Shown here piece by piece: positions 33,096 to 42,533 of a DNA stretch of 64,000 nt. Origin of the DNA: Paucibacter aquatile (GTDB taxonomy: Bacteria > Pseudomonadota > Gammaproteobacteria > Burkholderiales > Burkholderiaceae_C). The stretch is taken from the NCBI RefSeq assembly GCF_002885975.1, contig NZ_POSP01000003.1, forward strand, positions 1,798,001-1,862,000, in the 5' to 3' direction. The notes under the pieces are model-generated. The model was given only the letters and a program-made list of their open reading frames with translations, did not search any database and was not told the DNA's origin. Each line of letters starts with the position of its first letter. Position 1 is the first letter of the stretch. Both the position numbers and the translations under genes were made by a program.

Positions 33096-35381
33096 TCAAA
33101 CCTGGATCTGACCAGCCAGCTGCTGGATGCGGATGACGACGAACTCCGCCGGCTTGAGCGGCGCGAAGGCGACGAGGATGTTGACGACACCGCGGTTGAT
33201 GTCGTCCTGGGTGGTGGTCTCGCGGTCGCACTTGACGAGGTAGGCTTCCTTGGCGCTCTTGCCCTGGAAGGCGCCGAGGCGGAACAGGCTGTTCATGAAG
33301 GCGCCAAGGTTGAGCCGGATCTGCGCCCAGAGCGGCTCGTCATTGGGCTCGAAGACCACCCACTGGGTGCCGCGGTAGAGGCTTTCCTCTAGGAACAGGG
33401 CCAGGCGACGCACCGGCACGTACTTGTACTCCGAGCTCATCTGATCGGCGCCGCGCAAGGTGCGCGCGCCCCAGGACACGGCGCCGTAGACCGGCAGCAC
33501 CCGCAGGCAGTTGACGCCCAGGGGGTTGAGCGCGCCGCACTCGCCATCGGTCAGGGTGTAGGCGGTCTTCTGCACGCCGCTGAGCGTGGCCTCGGTGCCG
33601 GCCGGCGCCTTCCAGACGCCGCGCTCGGCATCGGTGCGGGCGAACAGGCCGGCCACCGTGCCGCTGGGCGGGGTCAGGCGCAGCTTGCCATTGCGCAGCG
33701 GGTCGGCGATGTAAACCCAGGGGTAGTAGACCGCCGCATGGTCGGACTTGGGCAGGCCGGTGCCGTTGACGGCCGCCACCATCTGGGCCGGGTCCTGCGC
33801 CGAGGGCGGCGCGTCGATCACGAAGAAGGCGCGGCGCTCCTCGCAGTAGGCGGCCGCATCGGCCAGCACGCCGGGTTCGGTCACACCGGGCAGGCTGAGC
33901 AAGGTGAACAGATCCACCTCTTCCAGCGCATAGATGCCTTGGCGCTTGGCGCGGTCGGCAATGAAGGTGGGGTAGAGATCGGCCTCGGCGTAGGGCGTCT
34001 CGGTGCCGCCGGCCAGGTAGAGATTACCCGGCTGGGTGCTGGTGGCGCCGGCCAGCAGGTGCAGCTCGTTGGCAATGCTCTTGGCCGGGGCAGCGCTGAC
34101 GGCGATGCTGCTGCCGGCACCCCGCGAACCGGTGGCCAGCACCAGGCTTGTGCCGCTGACCTTGACCGTGAAATCACGGTAGCTCGGGTGGCCCGGCTTC
34201 AAAGCACGCACGGCGGCTTGCAGGCGCGCCGCCACATCGTCGAGCTTGGCAGCCAGGTCAGCGCCTGCGGCGGCTGCGCTGCCGATATCGACCACATCAG
34301 GGCCATAGCCATCGAGGCTGATGCGCAGCGCGCTGTGCGTGGCATCCGGCAGGGTGTTGAGGTCATTGGCCGCAAACACAGCACTGCTCAGCGTGGCCGG
34401 ATCGGGCACGGGTGCCGGGCGGATGGTCGCCACCGCGTCCACCTCCAGACCGCCCGAGGCAGCGCCCAGCTTGAGCACGCCGCTGGCATTGTTCTTCTGG
34501 CCGGCCAGCACCCGCAGCTGCGAGAACTCGCCGCCTTGGCCCGAGGTCATCAAGATCTGCTGGGTGCCCGGCGGGCGGGCGCAGGTGAACAGGTCGTAGG
34601 CCTGCTGGCTGTTGGCCTGGGCGCGCACCTGGAGCTGGATGGCGGCGCACAAGCTATCCAACCGCTGCGTGGCCGTGCCGCCGCCGATGTCGCCCGGCAA
34701 AGCGATCAGCACCTTGACCGGCGGCAGGCCGTTGACCGAGACCCGGAACTCGTTGTGGTTGGCGTCCAGCAATGTCGCAACATCGGCCAGGGGCAGGCTT
34801 CGCGAAGTGCCAGCCGGCAGGGCATCGAGCGCAGCCTTGCTGACCAGGCGGCTGAGCTTGACCAGCTGCGAGCTGGCATTGACCAGATCCAGCACATAGC
34901 GCGCATCGGCGGAGTTCATCGAGACATTGGCATAGCTCTCGGCCGCCCCATCCTCGGCGCGGAACAGCGAGAGGTTGAAGCTGCTGCCCGGGTTGGCGCT
35001 CTGGTGATCGACGCGGATCTCGATGCCATTGCCCGAGGCCCCCGCGTCCAGCGCCGTGAGCTTGAGCACATCGGCGGCGGCGGCATTGCGCAGGCTGCGT
35101 TCGGCCGTGCTGGCGTCCTTGACCAGGCGGATGGCATAGGCCTCGGTGCCGCCGTTCTGGAAGTACTGGCGCACGGCATAGCCCAGCTCGGAGTCGAGGG
35201 CCAGGCCGCCGAAGCGGCGCTCGTAGTCCGAGAAGCTGAACAGGCGCACCGCCTTGTTGATCGGCCCCCGGGGCGCGGAGCCGGCGAAGGCCGCGATGGC
35301 CGTCGCCACGCCGCTGATGGTGCGCACCCCGCTGGGCAGCTCCTCGATGTAGACGCCAGGATAGTTCAGTTGCGCAGGCAT
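33096..35381 (-). CDS. eCIS contractile sheath protein
   Basis: A 761-residue phage tail sheath family protein and the first gene of the operon. The N-terminus is typical: LNYPGVYIEELPSGVRTISG, then GVATAIAAFAGSAPRGP. The C-terminal conserved part has WGARTLRG.., YKYVPVRRLALFLEESL, ..TQWVVFEPNDEPLW and FAPLKPAEFVVIRIQQLAGQ (the usual 'KPAEFV...' end). The middle (about 200-430) is a variable surface domain, which makes the protein longer than the simplest sheaths. Contraction of this sheath drives the inner tube. AAGGAG lies ahead of the ATG at 35381. An upstream in-frame start would add 26 unlike residues. No second sheath gene is present. Confidence 0.92.
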   Translation of the reverse strand: MPAQLNYPGVYIEELPSGVRTISGVATAIAAFAGSAPRGPINKAVRLFSFSDYERRFGGLALDSELGYAVRQYFQNGGTEAYAIRLVKDASTAERSLRNAAAADVLKLTALDAGASGNGIEIRVDHQSANPGSSFNLSLFRAEDGAAESYANVSMNSADARYVLDLVNASSQLVKLSRLVSKAALDALPAGTSRSLPLADVATLLDANHNEFRVSVNGLPPVKVLIALPGDIGGGTATQRLDSLCAAIQLQVRAQANSQQAYDLFTCARPPGTQQILMTSGQGGEFSQLRVLAGQKNNASGVLKLGAASGGLEVDAVATIRPAPVPDPATLSSAVFAANDLNTLPDATHSALRISLDGYGPDVVDIGSAAAAGADLAAKLDDVAARLQAAVRALKPGHPSYRDFTVKVSGTSLVLATGSRGAGSSIAVSAAPAKSIANELHLLAGATSTQPGNLYLAGGTETPYAEADLYPTFIADRAKRQGIYALEEVDLFTLLSLPGVTEPGVLADAAAYCEERRAFFVIDAPPSAQDPAQMVAAVNGTGLPKSDHAAVYYPWVYIADPLRNGKLRLTPPSGTVAGLFARTDAERGVWKAPAGTEATLSGVQKTAYTLTDGECGALNPLGVNCLRVLPVYGAVSWGARTLRGADQMSSEYKYVPVRRLALFLEESLYRGTQWVVFEPNDEPLWAQIRLNLGAFMNSLFRLGAFQGKSAKEAYLVKCDRETTTQDDINRGVVNILVAFAPLKPAEFVVIRIQQLAGQIQV

Positions 35382-35976
35382 GATGGAAAACTCCTTCTGG
35401 CGCCGTTTCGACAAGGCGCACGACGCGACGCTCGGGACTCGATCCGCCCACCGCAGCACCGGGCCGCGGCGGCACGCTGCCTGTCACGACCGGGAATGGC
35501 TGCATCAGGCCCGCGCAGCCTATGAGGGGCGTTGACCGCACAACATCATTAGATTTGATGATGCGCGGTGCACCGACCTGGCAGGCGCGTGCGGGGGTTT
35601 TCGTTGTCGATCGCCCGCAAGCCCCGCCAGCATTGGGCAAAGCAGTGCAGGGCCTCGCGCCGAAAGCGCTGCCATGAGGGGCACTGAGGTTCTAGGGGGA
35701 TGGGGGGCTCAACGCGCGATCGCGGCCACAGAACCAGGCGGCAAAGGCACAAAAGCACGCCCGGCCAGCGATCGCGCCCGCACGAGTTGCCAGGCCAAAC
35801 CCTGCCCGAGCGCTCAGCCCCCCCGCGGCATGCCGAGGGTCGCGGCCACGCCCCGCCCCGATATCTGCCGCGCGCATGAGCTCTCGCGTTTCGCTTCGTT
35901 TCCTGACTGAAACCGCGTCCTAAGCTGGCAACTCTCGAAGGCCAAAGCGCCAACACAACCTCATCAGGAGACTGCC
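35382..35976. promoter_or_regulatory. Upstream region of the eCIS operon, with an inverted repeat
   Basis: This 595-base region holds no supported gene. It contains CATCAT-N8-ATGATG, an inverted repeat at 35544-35563, in the A/T-richest part, about 160-180 bp upstream of the sheath start codon. It may be an operator. A TTGACC at 35532 faces right. No convincing leftward -35/-10 pair was found. Confidence 0.4.
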
Positions 35977-36021
35977 ATGAGCATCACCGCCATCAATGTG
36001 CGCAACTAGGTCCGCGGCACC
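35977..36021 (+). pseudogene. Remnant of a Mop-type molybdate-binding protein gene
   Basis: A good ribosome site (AGGAG) precedes ATG at 35977. The frame reads MSITAINVRN, stop, VRGT. Molybdopterin-binding (Mop/TOBE) proteins typically begin MSISAINVRNQFRGT or similar, so the stop (TAG at 36007) appears to replace a Gln codon (CAG) by one base change. The match ends after ACC at 36021, where different sequence begins. The rest of the gene is missing. Confidence 0.65.
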
Positions 36022-36036
36022 AGGCACAACGCCGCC

Positions 36037-36420
36037 ATGCCACCCGACATGATCTGTCCAAGCCCCACCGGGTCAGAGCTCACTGACGGACGCGCCAGAC
36101 CTATTTCTGCTGATGGAGGGTCAGGTCTTGCTGCAGCTGCAGGGGCTCGACCAGCGCTGGACCCTGCAGCTCGATGCCGGCGATTGGGCGGTCATCCCAC
36201 CGGCCTTGCTGCTCCATCTGGCGGCCCGGCCCTCGCTCAACTTTGCCGAACGCGTGGATCTGCTGCGCTGGCGCCAGGAACCCGCACCACCGCCGTGCCC
36301 GAGCTGCGCCCCTCGCTGCAGCAAAGGCCCGATTGGACCCCGGCGCGCGCACCGCGCGCCGTGGCCTGGCCCGCTGCAGCACGGCAGGAAATCGCCGCCG
36401 AGCTGGCCGCTGCGGCCTGA
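36037..36420 (+). pseudogene. Frameshifted cupin-like remnant
   Basis: One frame from 36053 reads SLTDAPDLFLLMEGQVLLQL, then LDAGDWAVIPPALLLHLA, which resembles the cupin motif (D-LF-L-EG ... L--GD--V-P----H). It then runs into Cys/Pro-rich sequence. A second frame, 36037 to 36420, carries the likely C-terminus (WTPARAPRAVAWPAAARQE..). The join would need a frameshift. No intact start or full cupin domain is found. It may be a decayed gene or two unrelated frames. Confidence 0.4.
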
Positions 36421-36442
36421 ACCGCGCAGCAGCGCCTGAAAA

Positions 36443-37975
36443 TCAGCCCGGCAAGCGAAACGCGGCCACCGCCTTGACCAGTTGCTGGGCCTGCTGGCTG
36501 AGGCTGTCGGCGGCGGCCGCGCTTTGCTCGACCAGGGCTGCGTTCTGCTGCGTGGCCTGGTCCATATGGGCGACCGACTGGCCGACCTCGCGCACCCCAG
36601 CGCTCTGCTCGCCCGAGGCACGGCTGATCTCAGCCACCACCTCGGTGACCCGGCGGATGGCGCTGACGATTTCATCCATGGTCTGGCCGGCCTGGTTGAC
36701 CAGCTCGGTGCCCTGCCCGACCTGGCCGACGCTGGTGTCGATCAAATCCTTGATCTCGCGCGCCGCCGCGGCGCTGCGCTGGGCCAGGCCGCGCACCTCG
36801 CCGGCCACCACGGCAAAGCCGCGCCCCTGCTCACCGGCACGCGCCGCCTCGACCGCGGCATTGAGGGCCAGGATGTTGGTCTGGAAGGCAATGCCATCGA
36901 TCACGCCGATGATGTCGGCGATGCGGCGCGAGCTGTCGTTGATGCCGCCCATGGTGGAGATCACCCGGCCCATCATGTCGCCGCCGTTGAGCGCGACCTT
37001 GGAGGCCTGCTCGGCCAGCTGACGCGCCTGCTCGGCGTTGTCGGCGTTGTTGCGCACATTGGCATCGAGCTCGGACATGGTCGAGGTGGTGCGCTGCAAG
37101 GCATTGGCCTGCTGCTCGGTGCGGTCGGAAAGATCCTGGTTGCCGTGGGCGATCTCGGTGCTGGCACTGGCCACCTCGTCGGCATTGCGCTTGACCTCGC
37201 GCACGATGTCGGCAAAGCTGCCTTGCATCTCGGCCAGGGCGCGCAAGAGCTGCTGGGTTTCCTCGTTGCCGGCCGGTTCGATGCGGTTGCCCAGCTCGCC
37301 CGAGGCCAGGGCCTGGGCGACGCGCACCGCCTGATTCATGGGCCGCGTCATCTGGCGGGCCAGCCACAGCGAGGCCAGCAACATGGCCAGGGCCGAGGCC
37401 AGCCAGGCCACGGCCATCAGGTACCGGGTCATCTTGACTCCCTGCCCCGCCTGCTCATTCAGGCGTTCATTGGTTTTCTCGATGGCATCGGACATCTCCG
37501 CCATCTGGTCTTCCAGCTGGGTGAACGCGACCTGCAAAGCCGGACCGGCCTTTTGCGCCGCGGCGGCATCGTTGTGGGCGGCCTGGACCATCTCGCGCGC
37601 CGCTTGCACGTAACGCGCCACCAAGGGCCGGACCGTGCGCAAGGCCTGGCGGGCCTCCTCGCTGAGCGTGGCCTGGTCCAGCAGGGCCAGGTTCTTCTCG
37701 AAGGTGGCAGCATGCTCCTTGAGCCCGGCCTCCGCTTCAGAGATACGGGCTGCTTGCTGCTCCAAGGCGCCCAGCAGGGCGAGCTGAGCATCACCGCGGA
37801 TGGCGTCATGCATCATGTCCGCCTCTTGGCTGGCCTGCAGCGCAGCGGCGGCATGGAGCGCGTCCTCGATATTGCCGCCGAGACGATTGGCCGACCACAA
37901 GCCGATGCCGCCGGTGAGGGTGGCCAGCAAGGTGCCGGCCAAACCCAGAGCCAAGACCTGAAACCGCAATTTCAT
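36443..37975 (-). CDS. Methyl-accepting chemotaxis protein
   Basis: A 510-residue chemoreceptor. TM1 is near residues 8-28 (VLALGLAGTLLATLTGGIGL). A helical periplasmic four-helix-bundle sensor (about 35-185), TM2 (about 187-207, YLMAVAWLASALAMLLASLW) and a HAMP domain follow. The signalling domain has the well-conserved hairpin tip DIIGVIDGIAFQTNILALNA, then EAARAGEQGRGFAVVAGEVR. The C-terminus lacks an NWETF-type CheR tether. It transduces a periplasmic signal to CheA/CheW; the ligand is unknown. The start at 37975 is chosen for the clean n-region of TM1. The upstream extension is unlike the family. Confidence 0.92.
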   Translation of the reverse strand: MKLRFQVLALGLAGTLLATLTGGIGLWSANRLGGNIEDALHAAAALQASQEADMMHDAIRGDAQLALLGALEQQAARISEAEAGLKEHAATFEKNLALLDQATLSEEARQALRTVRPLVARYVQAAREMVQAAHNDAAAAQKAGPALQVAFTQLEDQMAEMSDAIEKTNERLNEQAGQGVKMTRYLMAVAWLASALAMLLASLWLARQMTRPMNQAVRVAQALASGELGNRIEPAGNEETQQLLRALAEMQGSFADIVREVKRNADEVASASTEIAHGNQDLSDRTEQQANALQRTTSTMSELDANVRNNADNAEQARQLAEQASKVALNGGDMMGRVISTMGGINDSSRRIADIIGVIDGIAFQTNILALNAAVEAARAGEQGRGFAVVAGEVRGLAQRSAAAAREIKDLIDTSVGQVGQGTELVNQAGQTMDEIVSAIRRVTEVVAEISRASGEQSAGVREVGQSVAHMDQATQQNAALVEQSAAAADSLSQQAQQLVKAVAAFRLPG

Positions 37976-38073
37976 TCGTGTCTCCCTGCTGATGCCAAGC
38001 CCCAATATCGGGCCTGGGCGCACGCAGAGCAAGCGAGATCGTGCCAAAAACGGCACGCACGCCACAGCAGGCT

Positions 38074-38817
38074 TCAGCGCGGCAGCAGCTTCAGGCTCAA
38101 GCTGCGCGTGCCATCGGCAGCCGGCTGCAGCGCGGTTTCAAGCTCGGCCAGACGCTGGTCCACCCGGGCCGCATCGCAAGCCGCGGCACAGCGGATGTGC
38201 AGCCACAGGCCGTCACGATCGCGCGCCCCGGAGGGCATGCGCGAGGCGATCTCGACGCTCGCACCCAAAGCCTCCAGCTGCGCGCTCAGGTCCACGCTGA
38301 GACGGGAAATCTCGGCCACGTCCGCCACCCTCCAGACGGCCACGGCCGCCTCTGGCGTCGGGGGCGCCCCGCGCCAGGCGCCCTCGGCGCTCCCCGGGTC
38401 CTTCGACGAGAGCAGCGGCCAGAGCAGCACACCACCCAGCATGAACGAGGCTGCCAGGCCCCAGGCCCAGCGGCCGCCGCTGGGCTTGCTGTGGCGAAGC
38501 GGGCTGTGATTGGCCGACTCGGGCGGCGGATTCTTCAGCGCCGTCACCGCCGCGGGCTGCAGCTGCAGGCCGGCACGGGCGCGCACCTCAGCCCAGTCCA
38601 TGGCCGCGAGCGGCGGCTGCGGCAGTCGATCCAGGCCGCGGCGCAGGCGCTGGCCTTGCTGCCAGGCCTCCTTCGACTCACTTTCGGCAGCGCCTTCCGA
38701 GGGCGCCGGCTGCGGCCGGCCGGCCAGACCGTCCAGCCAATCGCCGGCCTGACGCAAGGCCTGTGCATCGGGCGTGCTCGCGTCCGGCGGAAGTTGGGGT
38801 GGGTGCTCAGCAGTCAT
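38074..38817 (-). CDS. Probable anti-sigma-like membrane protein
   Basis: A 247-residue protein that overlaps the end of the ECF sigma gene by 11 nt. It has a cytosolic N-terminus of about 115 residues, a single TM segment near 117-136 (WAWGLAASFMLGGVLLWPLL), and a periplasmic C-terminus with LSAQLEALGASVEIASRM and two cysteines. No zinc-binding HxxxCxxC motif of ZAS anti-sigmas is visible, so this is inferred from topology and gene order. It would hold the sigma factor until a periplasmic signal. The C-terminal segment (LWLHIRCAAACDAARVDQRL) could sense that signal. Confidence 0.6.
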   Translation of the reverse strand: MTAEHPPQLPPDASTPDAQALRQAGDWLDGLAGRPQPAPSEGAAESESKEAWQQGQRLRRGLDRLPQPPLAAMDWAEVRARAGLQLQPAAVTALKNPPPESANHSPLRHSKPSGGRWAWGLAASFMLGGVLLWPLLSSKDPGSAEGAWRGAPPTPEAAVAVWRVADVAEISRLSVDLSAQLEALGASVEIASRMPSGARDRDGLWLHIRCAAACDAARVDQRLAELETALQPAADGTRSLSLKLLPR

Positions 38818-39391
38818 GGCAGTCTTGCATCAAGGGCAGAAGTTTGGCCCGGCACTGGGCCAGGTAGACCGTGGTGGCGTGCTCGCTGCGACCGAGGCGC
38901 TGGGCCAGTTCGGCCCGGGTCCAGCCCTCGACATAAGCCAGGTAGAGAACCTCGGCTCGCTCGGGTTCCTGGGCCTGAAAACGTCGAAAAGCTCGCTGCA
39001 CACAGTCGCTCAGATCATTGAGATGCGTGCTTTCGGAAAAGCTCAGGCCTGGGCCCAGGGTCAGGTCTTGCGCCACGGCGTCCTCGTCCGGCTCGGCCCC
39101 CAGCTGCAGGGGCTGCTGGCGCCGCAGATGGGCCCGCAAGGCGTTGCCGGCAATCTGCCAGAGCCAGGTCGAGAGCTGGGCCTCGCCGCGAAAGCCGGCC
39201 AGGCCGCGCAGGGCCGCGGCAAAACTGTCCTGCACCAGCTCATGGGCCAGGGCCTCGCTGCAGCCGCAGGTGCCCACGAAATAGCGCAGCAGGCGCGGAT
39301 ACCACTGCGGATACAGCGCGGCCAGATCGGCCTCACTGGCACCGGCACGCGGGGCCGGTGCTTCTGGTTCATCCTCGGTGCGATCGAACAT
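38807..39391 (-). CDS. ECF-type RNA polymerase sigma factor
   Basis: A 194-residue sigma-70 family ECF factor. Region 2 appears as LYPQWYPRLLRYFVGTCGCSE, then AHELVQDSFAAALRGLAGFRGEAQLSTWLWQIAGN (region, residues about 50-85). Region 4 has LYLAYVEGWTRAELAQRLGRSEHATTVYLAQCRAKLLPLM (about 150-190; helix-turn-helix). A Cys-rich end (QDCHDC) may bind metal. The start at 39391 puts region 2 at the usual distance. The gene is divergent from the CHAT gene, which starts 90 bp away, so both likely share a control region. Confidence 0.88.
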   Translation of the reverse strand: MFDRTEDEPEAPAPRAGASEADLAALYPQWYPRLLRYFVGTCGCSEALAHELVQDSFAAALRGLAGFRGEAQLSTWLWQIAGNALRAHLRRQQPLQLGAEPDEDAVAQDLTLGPGLSFSESTHLNDLSDCVQRAFRRFQAQEPERAEVLYLAYVEGWTRAELAQRLGRSEHATTVYLAQCRAKLLPLMQDCHDC

Positions 39392-39480
39392 GGGGCTGGT
39401 TAGGATTCGGCCCGGGCGAGCCGGCGCCAGACGAGGGGCCGGCCAAGAGGCACGGCAACGGGACAAGAAAAATCGGGCAC

Positions 39481-42400
39481 ATGGGAGAACACCGCAGGCC
39501 GCGCCTCCAGCGCAACAATCAAAGCGTGCGACGCGCAGGCTTGCGCTTCGCACGGGCGCTGACTGTAACCCTGAGCCTGCTCAGTTTCGGGCCCCTGCGG
39601 GCAAATCCCGAGAGCACCTGCGCGCGCGATCCCGAGGCGCTGGCGCGGCAGCCGCACCCCGGCCTGGCGGCCATGAACCGCGAGGCCTTCAACATCGAGA
39701 CCCTGTCGGATCGCCACCGGCTCTACCAAGCCTGGGAAGACTGCGCCTGGCAGCTGATGCCCGACGAAGTGGCCGGCTTTTCACTCTGGGCCTTGCATGG
39801 CTTTCGGCTCCATCAGATCCTCAGCGAGCGGCCCGACCGGCCGCTGCCGGAACTGCTGGACCTTCATCGCCCCCACGAGGCGCGGGCTGCGGCCTCTGGC
39901 GACGCTGAAACCCGCATGCAGATGCTGCGCATGCTCTGGGGCGGCCTGCTGAACCAGGGCCGGCTCAGCGAAGCGCAAAGCCTGCTGGATGGCGAGATCC
40001 AGTCCCGCGTGCAGGTCCTGCGAGCGGCCGGACCCGGTGCCCGCAGCCCCGCCGCCGAGCGGGCCCAGGAGGAGCTGGTCAGCCTCAGCGAAAGCCTCTA
40101 CGGCACCGTCGGCGCGCGGCCGCAGATGGAAGCCCTGGCCGAGACCCTGGCCCGGGAACTCGGTCCCGATGCAGCGCCGACCCTGATCCTCGCCCGGCCC
40201 TTGACGGCCTACCACCGGCGGCTCGGCCGCATCGACCAGGCCTGGCATCTGATCGACACCGCCTTCCAGCGCGCCCAGGCTGAGCAAGCCGGCGACGAAC
40301 GCCTGCTGCGCCTGCTGCAGAGCGAGCGCTCCATCGTGATGTACGAGCGCGGCCAGGTGATGGAGGCGATCCGCGAGCATGAGCAGGTGGTGGCCTACTG
40401 GGAGGCCGAGCAGGCCGCCGGCCGACCGGCCTGGATGCGCCTGGGCCGGGCCTACAACAATCTGGTTCGCTTCAGCCATGCCGCGGGCGACTACCCACGG
40501 GTGCTGCAGGTGGCCGAGAAAGCCGCACGCAGCCCCGGCCAGGCCTTCGGCCTGGTCTACACCGAGGCCTTGCCCACCCGGCTGTACGAACAGCTGGCCC
40601 GCCACCATCTGGGTGATGCGCAGGCGCTGGCACGGGGTCGGGACATCGTCGAGGGCGAGGGATTCGGCAGCAACTACACCCTGTTCTTTTCCGAAGCCCT
40701 GCTGCCTCTGGCCGAACGCGAGGGTGACACCGAGCTCATGCGCTGGGCCGCAGGCGAGGTCGAGCGCATCGTGACCAAGCACAGCACACCGCTGCAAAGC
40801 AACCGCGCCATCCTGCACCTGGCCCGGGCACGGCTGGAGCCACGGCTGCGCGCCTGGCACCAGTGGCGCGCCCTGGCCCTGGGGGCCATGGGCCGCAGCC
40901 CGGCCCATGAATCCCAAGCCTTGTTCGAGAACGCCCAGCGCCTCAGCGCAAGCCAGCCCCGCCTGGCCCTGGTCTTCTACAAGCTCGGTGCTCTGGCCTT
41001 GCGGCGTTTGCGCAGCGATTTGCCGCAAGACAGCGCCGACCTGCAGCGTGCCGGTCTGGCCCGCTACGAGCACCATCTGCGGGCCTGGGTCGAGCTGCTG
41101 ATCGACCAAGGCCGCTTCAAGGACAGCGAAGCGGCGCTGGCCTTTCTGCAGGAGGAAGAACGCGGCGAGCTGCTGCGCGGCGGGCGCCGCAGCGCCAGCG
41201 ACGGCGAGCGTCATCTGCGGCTCAATGCCGCAGAACGCCACTGGCACGGAGCCCTGGCCGACATCGGCCGCGAGCTGCGCCAAGCCTCCGACCGCATCGA
41301 CAGCGAGATCGAGCAGACCGTGGGCCTGCTGGACCGCACAGCTGTGCGCTCGCAGGCCGCCCAGACAGCACTGGACGCCGCCGTGCAACAACTGCGTCAG
41401 CTGGCGGAAGACGAGGCCGAGCCGACCGAAACCGCTGAAAACGCCAGAGCCGATCCGGCCCCGAGCCGCAGAGCGGCCCTGGCACCCGGCCATGCCCGCC
41501 TCAGCTACTTCTTTCTGCGCGAGGGCCGGCTGAGCCTGCGGGTGCAAGCCGCCGGCCAGCCCACCCGCCATCTGCAGCTGCCCCTGACGCGCACCGCCCT
41601 GGCACGGCAGACCCTGGCCCTGCGTCAATGCCTGGAGCGCCGCTGCGAGCAAGACCTGACCCTCTCGCAGGCGCTCTACCTGGCTGTGATGGCGCCTGCC
41701 CTGCGCCTGCTGCCCGTTTCACCGAAGCCCCAGCACCTCGACATCGCGGCGGATGATGTGCTGCGCTACCTGCCTTTTGCCGCCCTGCATGATGGCCAGC
41801 GTTACCTGGTCGAACGCGTCAGCCTGAGCATGGACAGCGGCCTGCCGGCCGCCGCCACACCGCCGCCCGAGCTGCGCCAGGGCGCGCTGGGCCTGGGCCG
41901 CAGCCTGGCCAGCGAGGACGGCCGCCTGGCGCCCCTGCCGGCCGTGCGGCGCGAGCTGGCGGCACTGCGCCAACACACCGGTGCCCTGCTGCAGCTGGAC
42001 CATGATTTCACCGCCCGTCGCCTGCAAGCCGCGCTGGAAGCCGGCCCGGCCCTGGTGCATCTGGCCAGCCATTTCGTGCTCGATCCGGCCGGGCGTGAGC
42101 AGTCCTATCTGCTGCTGGGTGACGGTCAGAGCTTGAACCTGGTGGAGCTGGGTCGCCTGCCCTGGGCCGGCGTGCAGCTGGCCGTGCTCTCGGCCTGCGA
42201 GACCGCCCTGGTGCTGGACGAGGGTGCCAGCAGCCGGCGCGGGCGCGGCCGCGAATGGCTGGGCCTGGCGGCCACCTTGCGCGGGGCGGGCGTGCAGCAG
42301 CTGATGGCCACCCAGTGGCGGGTGGCCGACGACAGCACGGCCGATTGGTTGAGCGCCTTCTACGCCCAGCCTCCGTGGCAAGCCGCTTCGGCGCGCGCGC

Positions 42401-42522
42401 AGGCGCGTGCTAACCTCGGCCCCGCGCTGCTGGCTCGTGCCCAGCGGCATTGGTTGCAGCAGTACCGCGGCCATACCCGCGCCCACCCGCATTTCTGGGC
42501 CGCCTTCACCTGGATTCATTGA
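39481..42522 (+). CDS. Exported CHAT domain protease-like protein
   Basis: A 1013-residue protein. A long basic n-region is followed by a hydrophobic signal segment (residues about 29-44, ALTVTLSLLSFGPL) with RAN just after it. The middle (about 70-650) is helical repeats similar to TPRs. The C-terminal CHAT domain (about 700-1010) has the dyad: His in VHLASHFVLDP (near 860) and Cys in LSACETALVLDEG (near 905). CHAT proteins are caspase-like cysteine proteases; known roles include TRADD-like signalling, bacterial defence and separase. Being exported is uncommon. It is followed by a caspase-like gene and divergent from the ECF sigma gene. Confidence 0.85.
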   Translation: MGEHRRPRLQRNNQSVRRAGLRFARALTVTLSLLSFGPLRANPESTCARDPEALARQPHPGLAAMNREAFNIETLSDRHRLYQAWEDCAWQLMPDEVAGFSLWALHGFRLHQILSERPDRPLPELLDLHRPHEARAAASGDAETRMQMLRMLWGGLLNQGRLSEAQSLLDGEIQSRVQVLRAAGPGARSPAAERAQEELVSLSESLYGTVGARPQMEALAETLARELGPDAAPTLILARPLTAYHRRLGRIDQAWHLIDTAFQRAQAEQAGDERLLRLLQSERSIVMYERGQVMEAIREHEQVVAYWEAEQAAGRPAWMRLGRAYNNLVRFSHAAGDYPRVLQVAEKAARSPGQAFGLVYTEALPTRLYEQLARHHLGDAQALARGRDIVEGEGFGSNYTLFFSEALLPLAEREGDTELMRWAAGEVERIVTKHSTPLQSNRAILHLARARLEPRLRAWHQWRALALGAMGRSPAHESQALFENAQRLSASQPRLALVFYKLGALALRRLRSDLPQDSADLQRAGLARYEHHLRAWVELLIDQGRFKDSEAALAFLQEEERGELLRGGRRSASDGERHLRLNAAERHWHGALADIGRELRQASDRIDSEIEQTVGLLDRTAVRSQAAQTALDAAVQQLRQLAEDEAEPTETAENARADPAPSRRAALAPGHARLSYFFLREGRLSLRVQAAGQPTRHLQLPLTRTALARQTLALRQCLERRCEQDLTLSQALYLAVMAPALRLLPVSPKPQHLDIAADDVLRYLPFAALHDGQRYLVERVSLSMDSGLPAAATPPPELRQGALGLGRSLASEDGRLAPLPAVRRELAALRQHTGALLQLDHDFTARRLQAALEAGPALVHLASHFVLDPAGREQSYLLLGDGQSLNLVELGRLPWAGVQLAVLSACETALVLDEGASSRRGRGREWLGLAATLRGAGVQQLMATQWRVADDSTADWLSAFYAQPPWQAASARAQARANLGPALLARAQRHWLQQYRGHTRAHPHFWAAFTWIH

Positions 42523-42533
42523 ACGAATTCGCC

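Noticed and set aside
35549..35956. Leftward 135-codon ORF upstream of the eCIS operon
   Set aside because: Arg/Cys/Trp-rich translation with no family resemblance, in a region that also holds an inverted repeat and pseudogene sequence.
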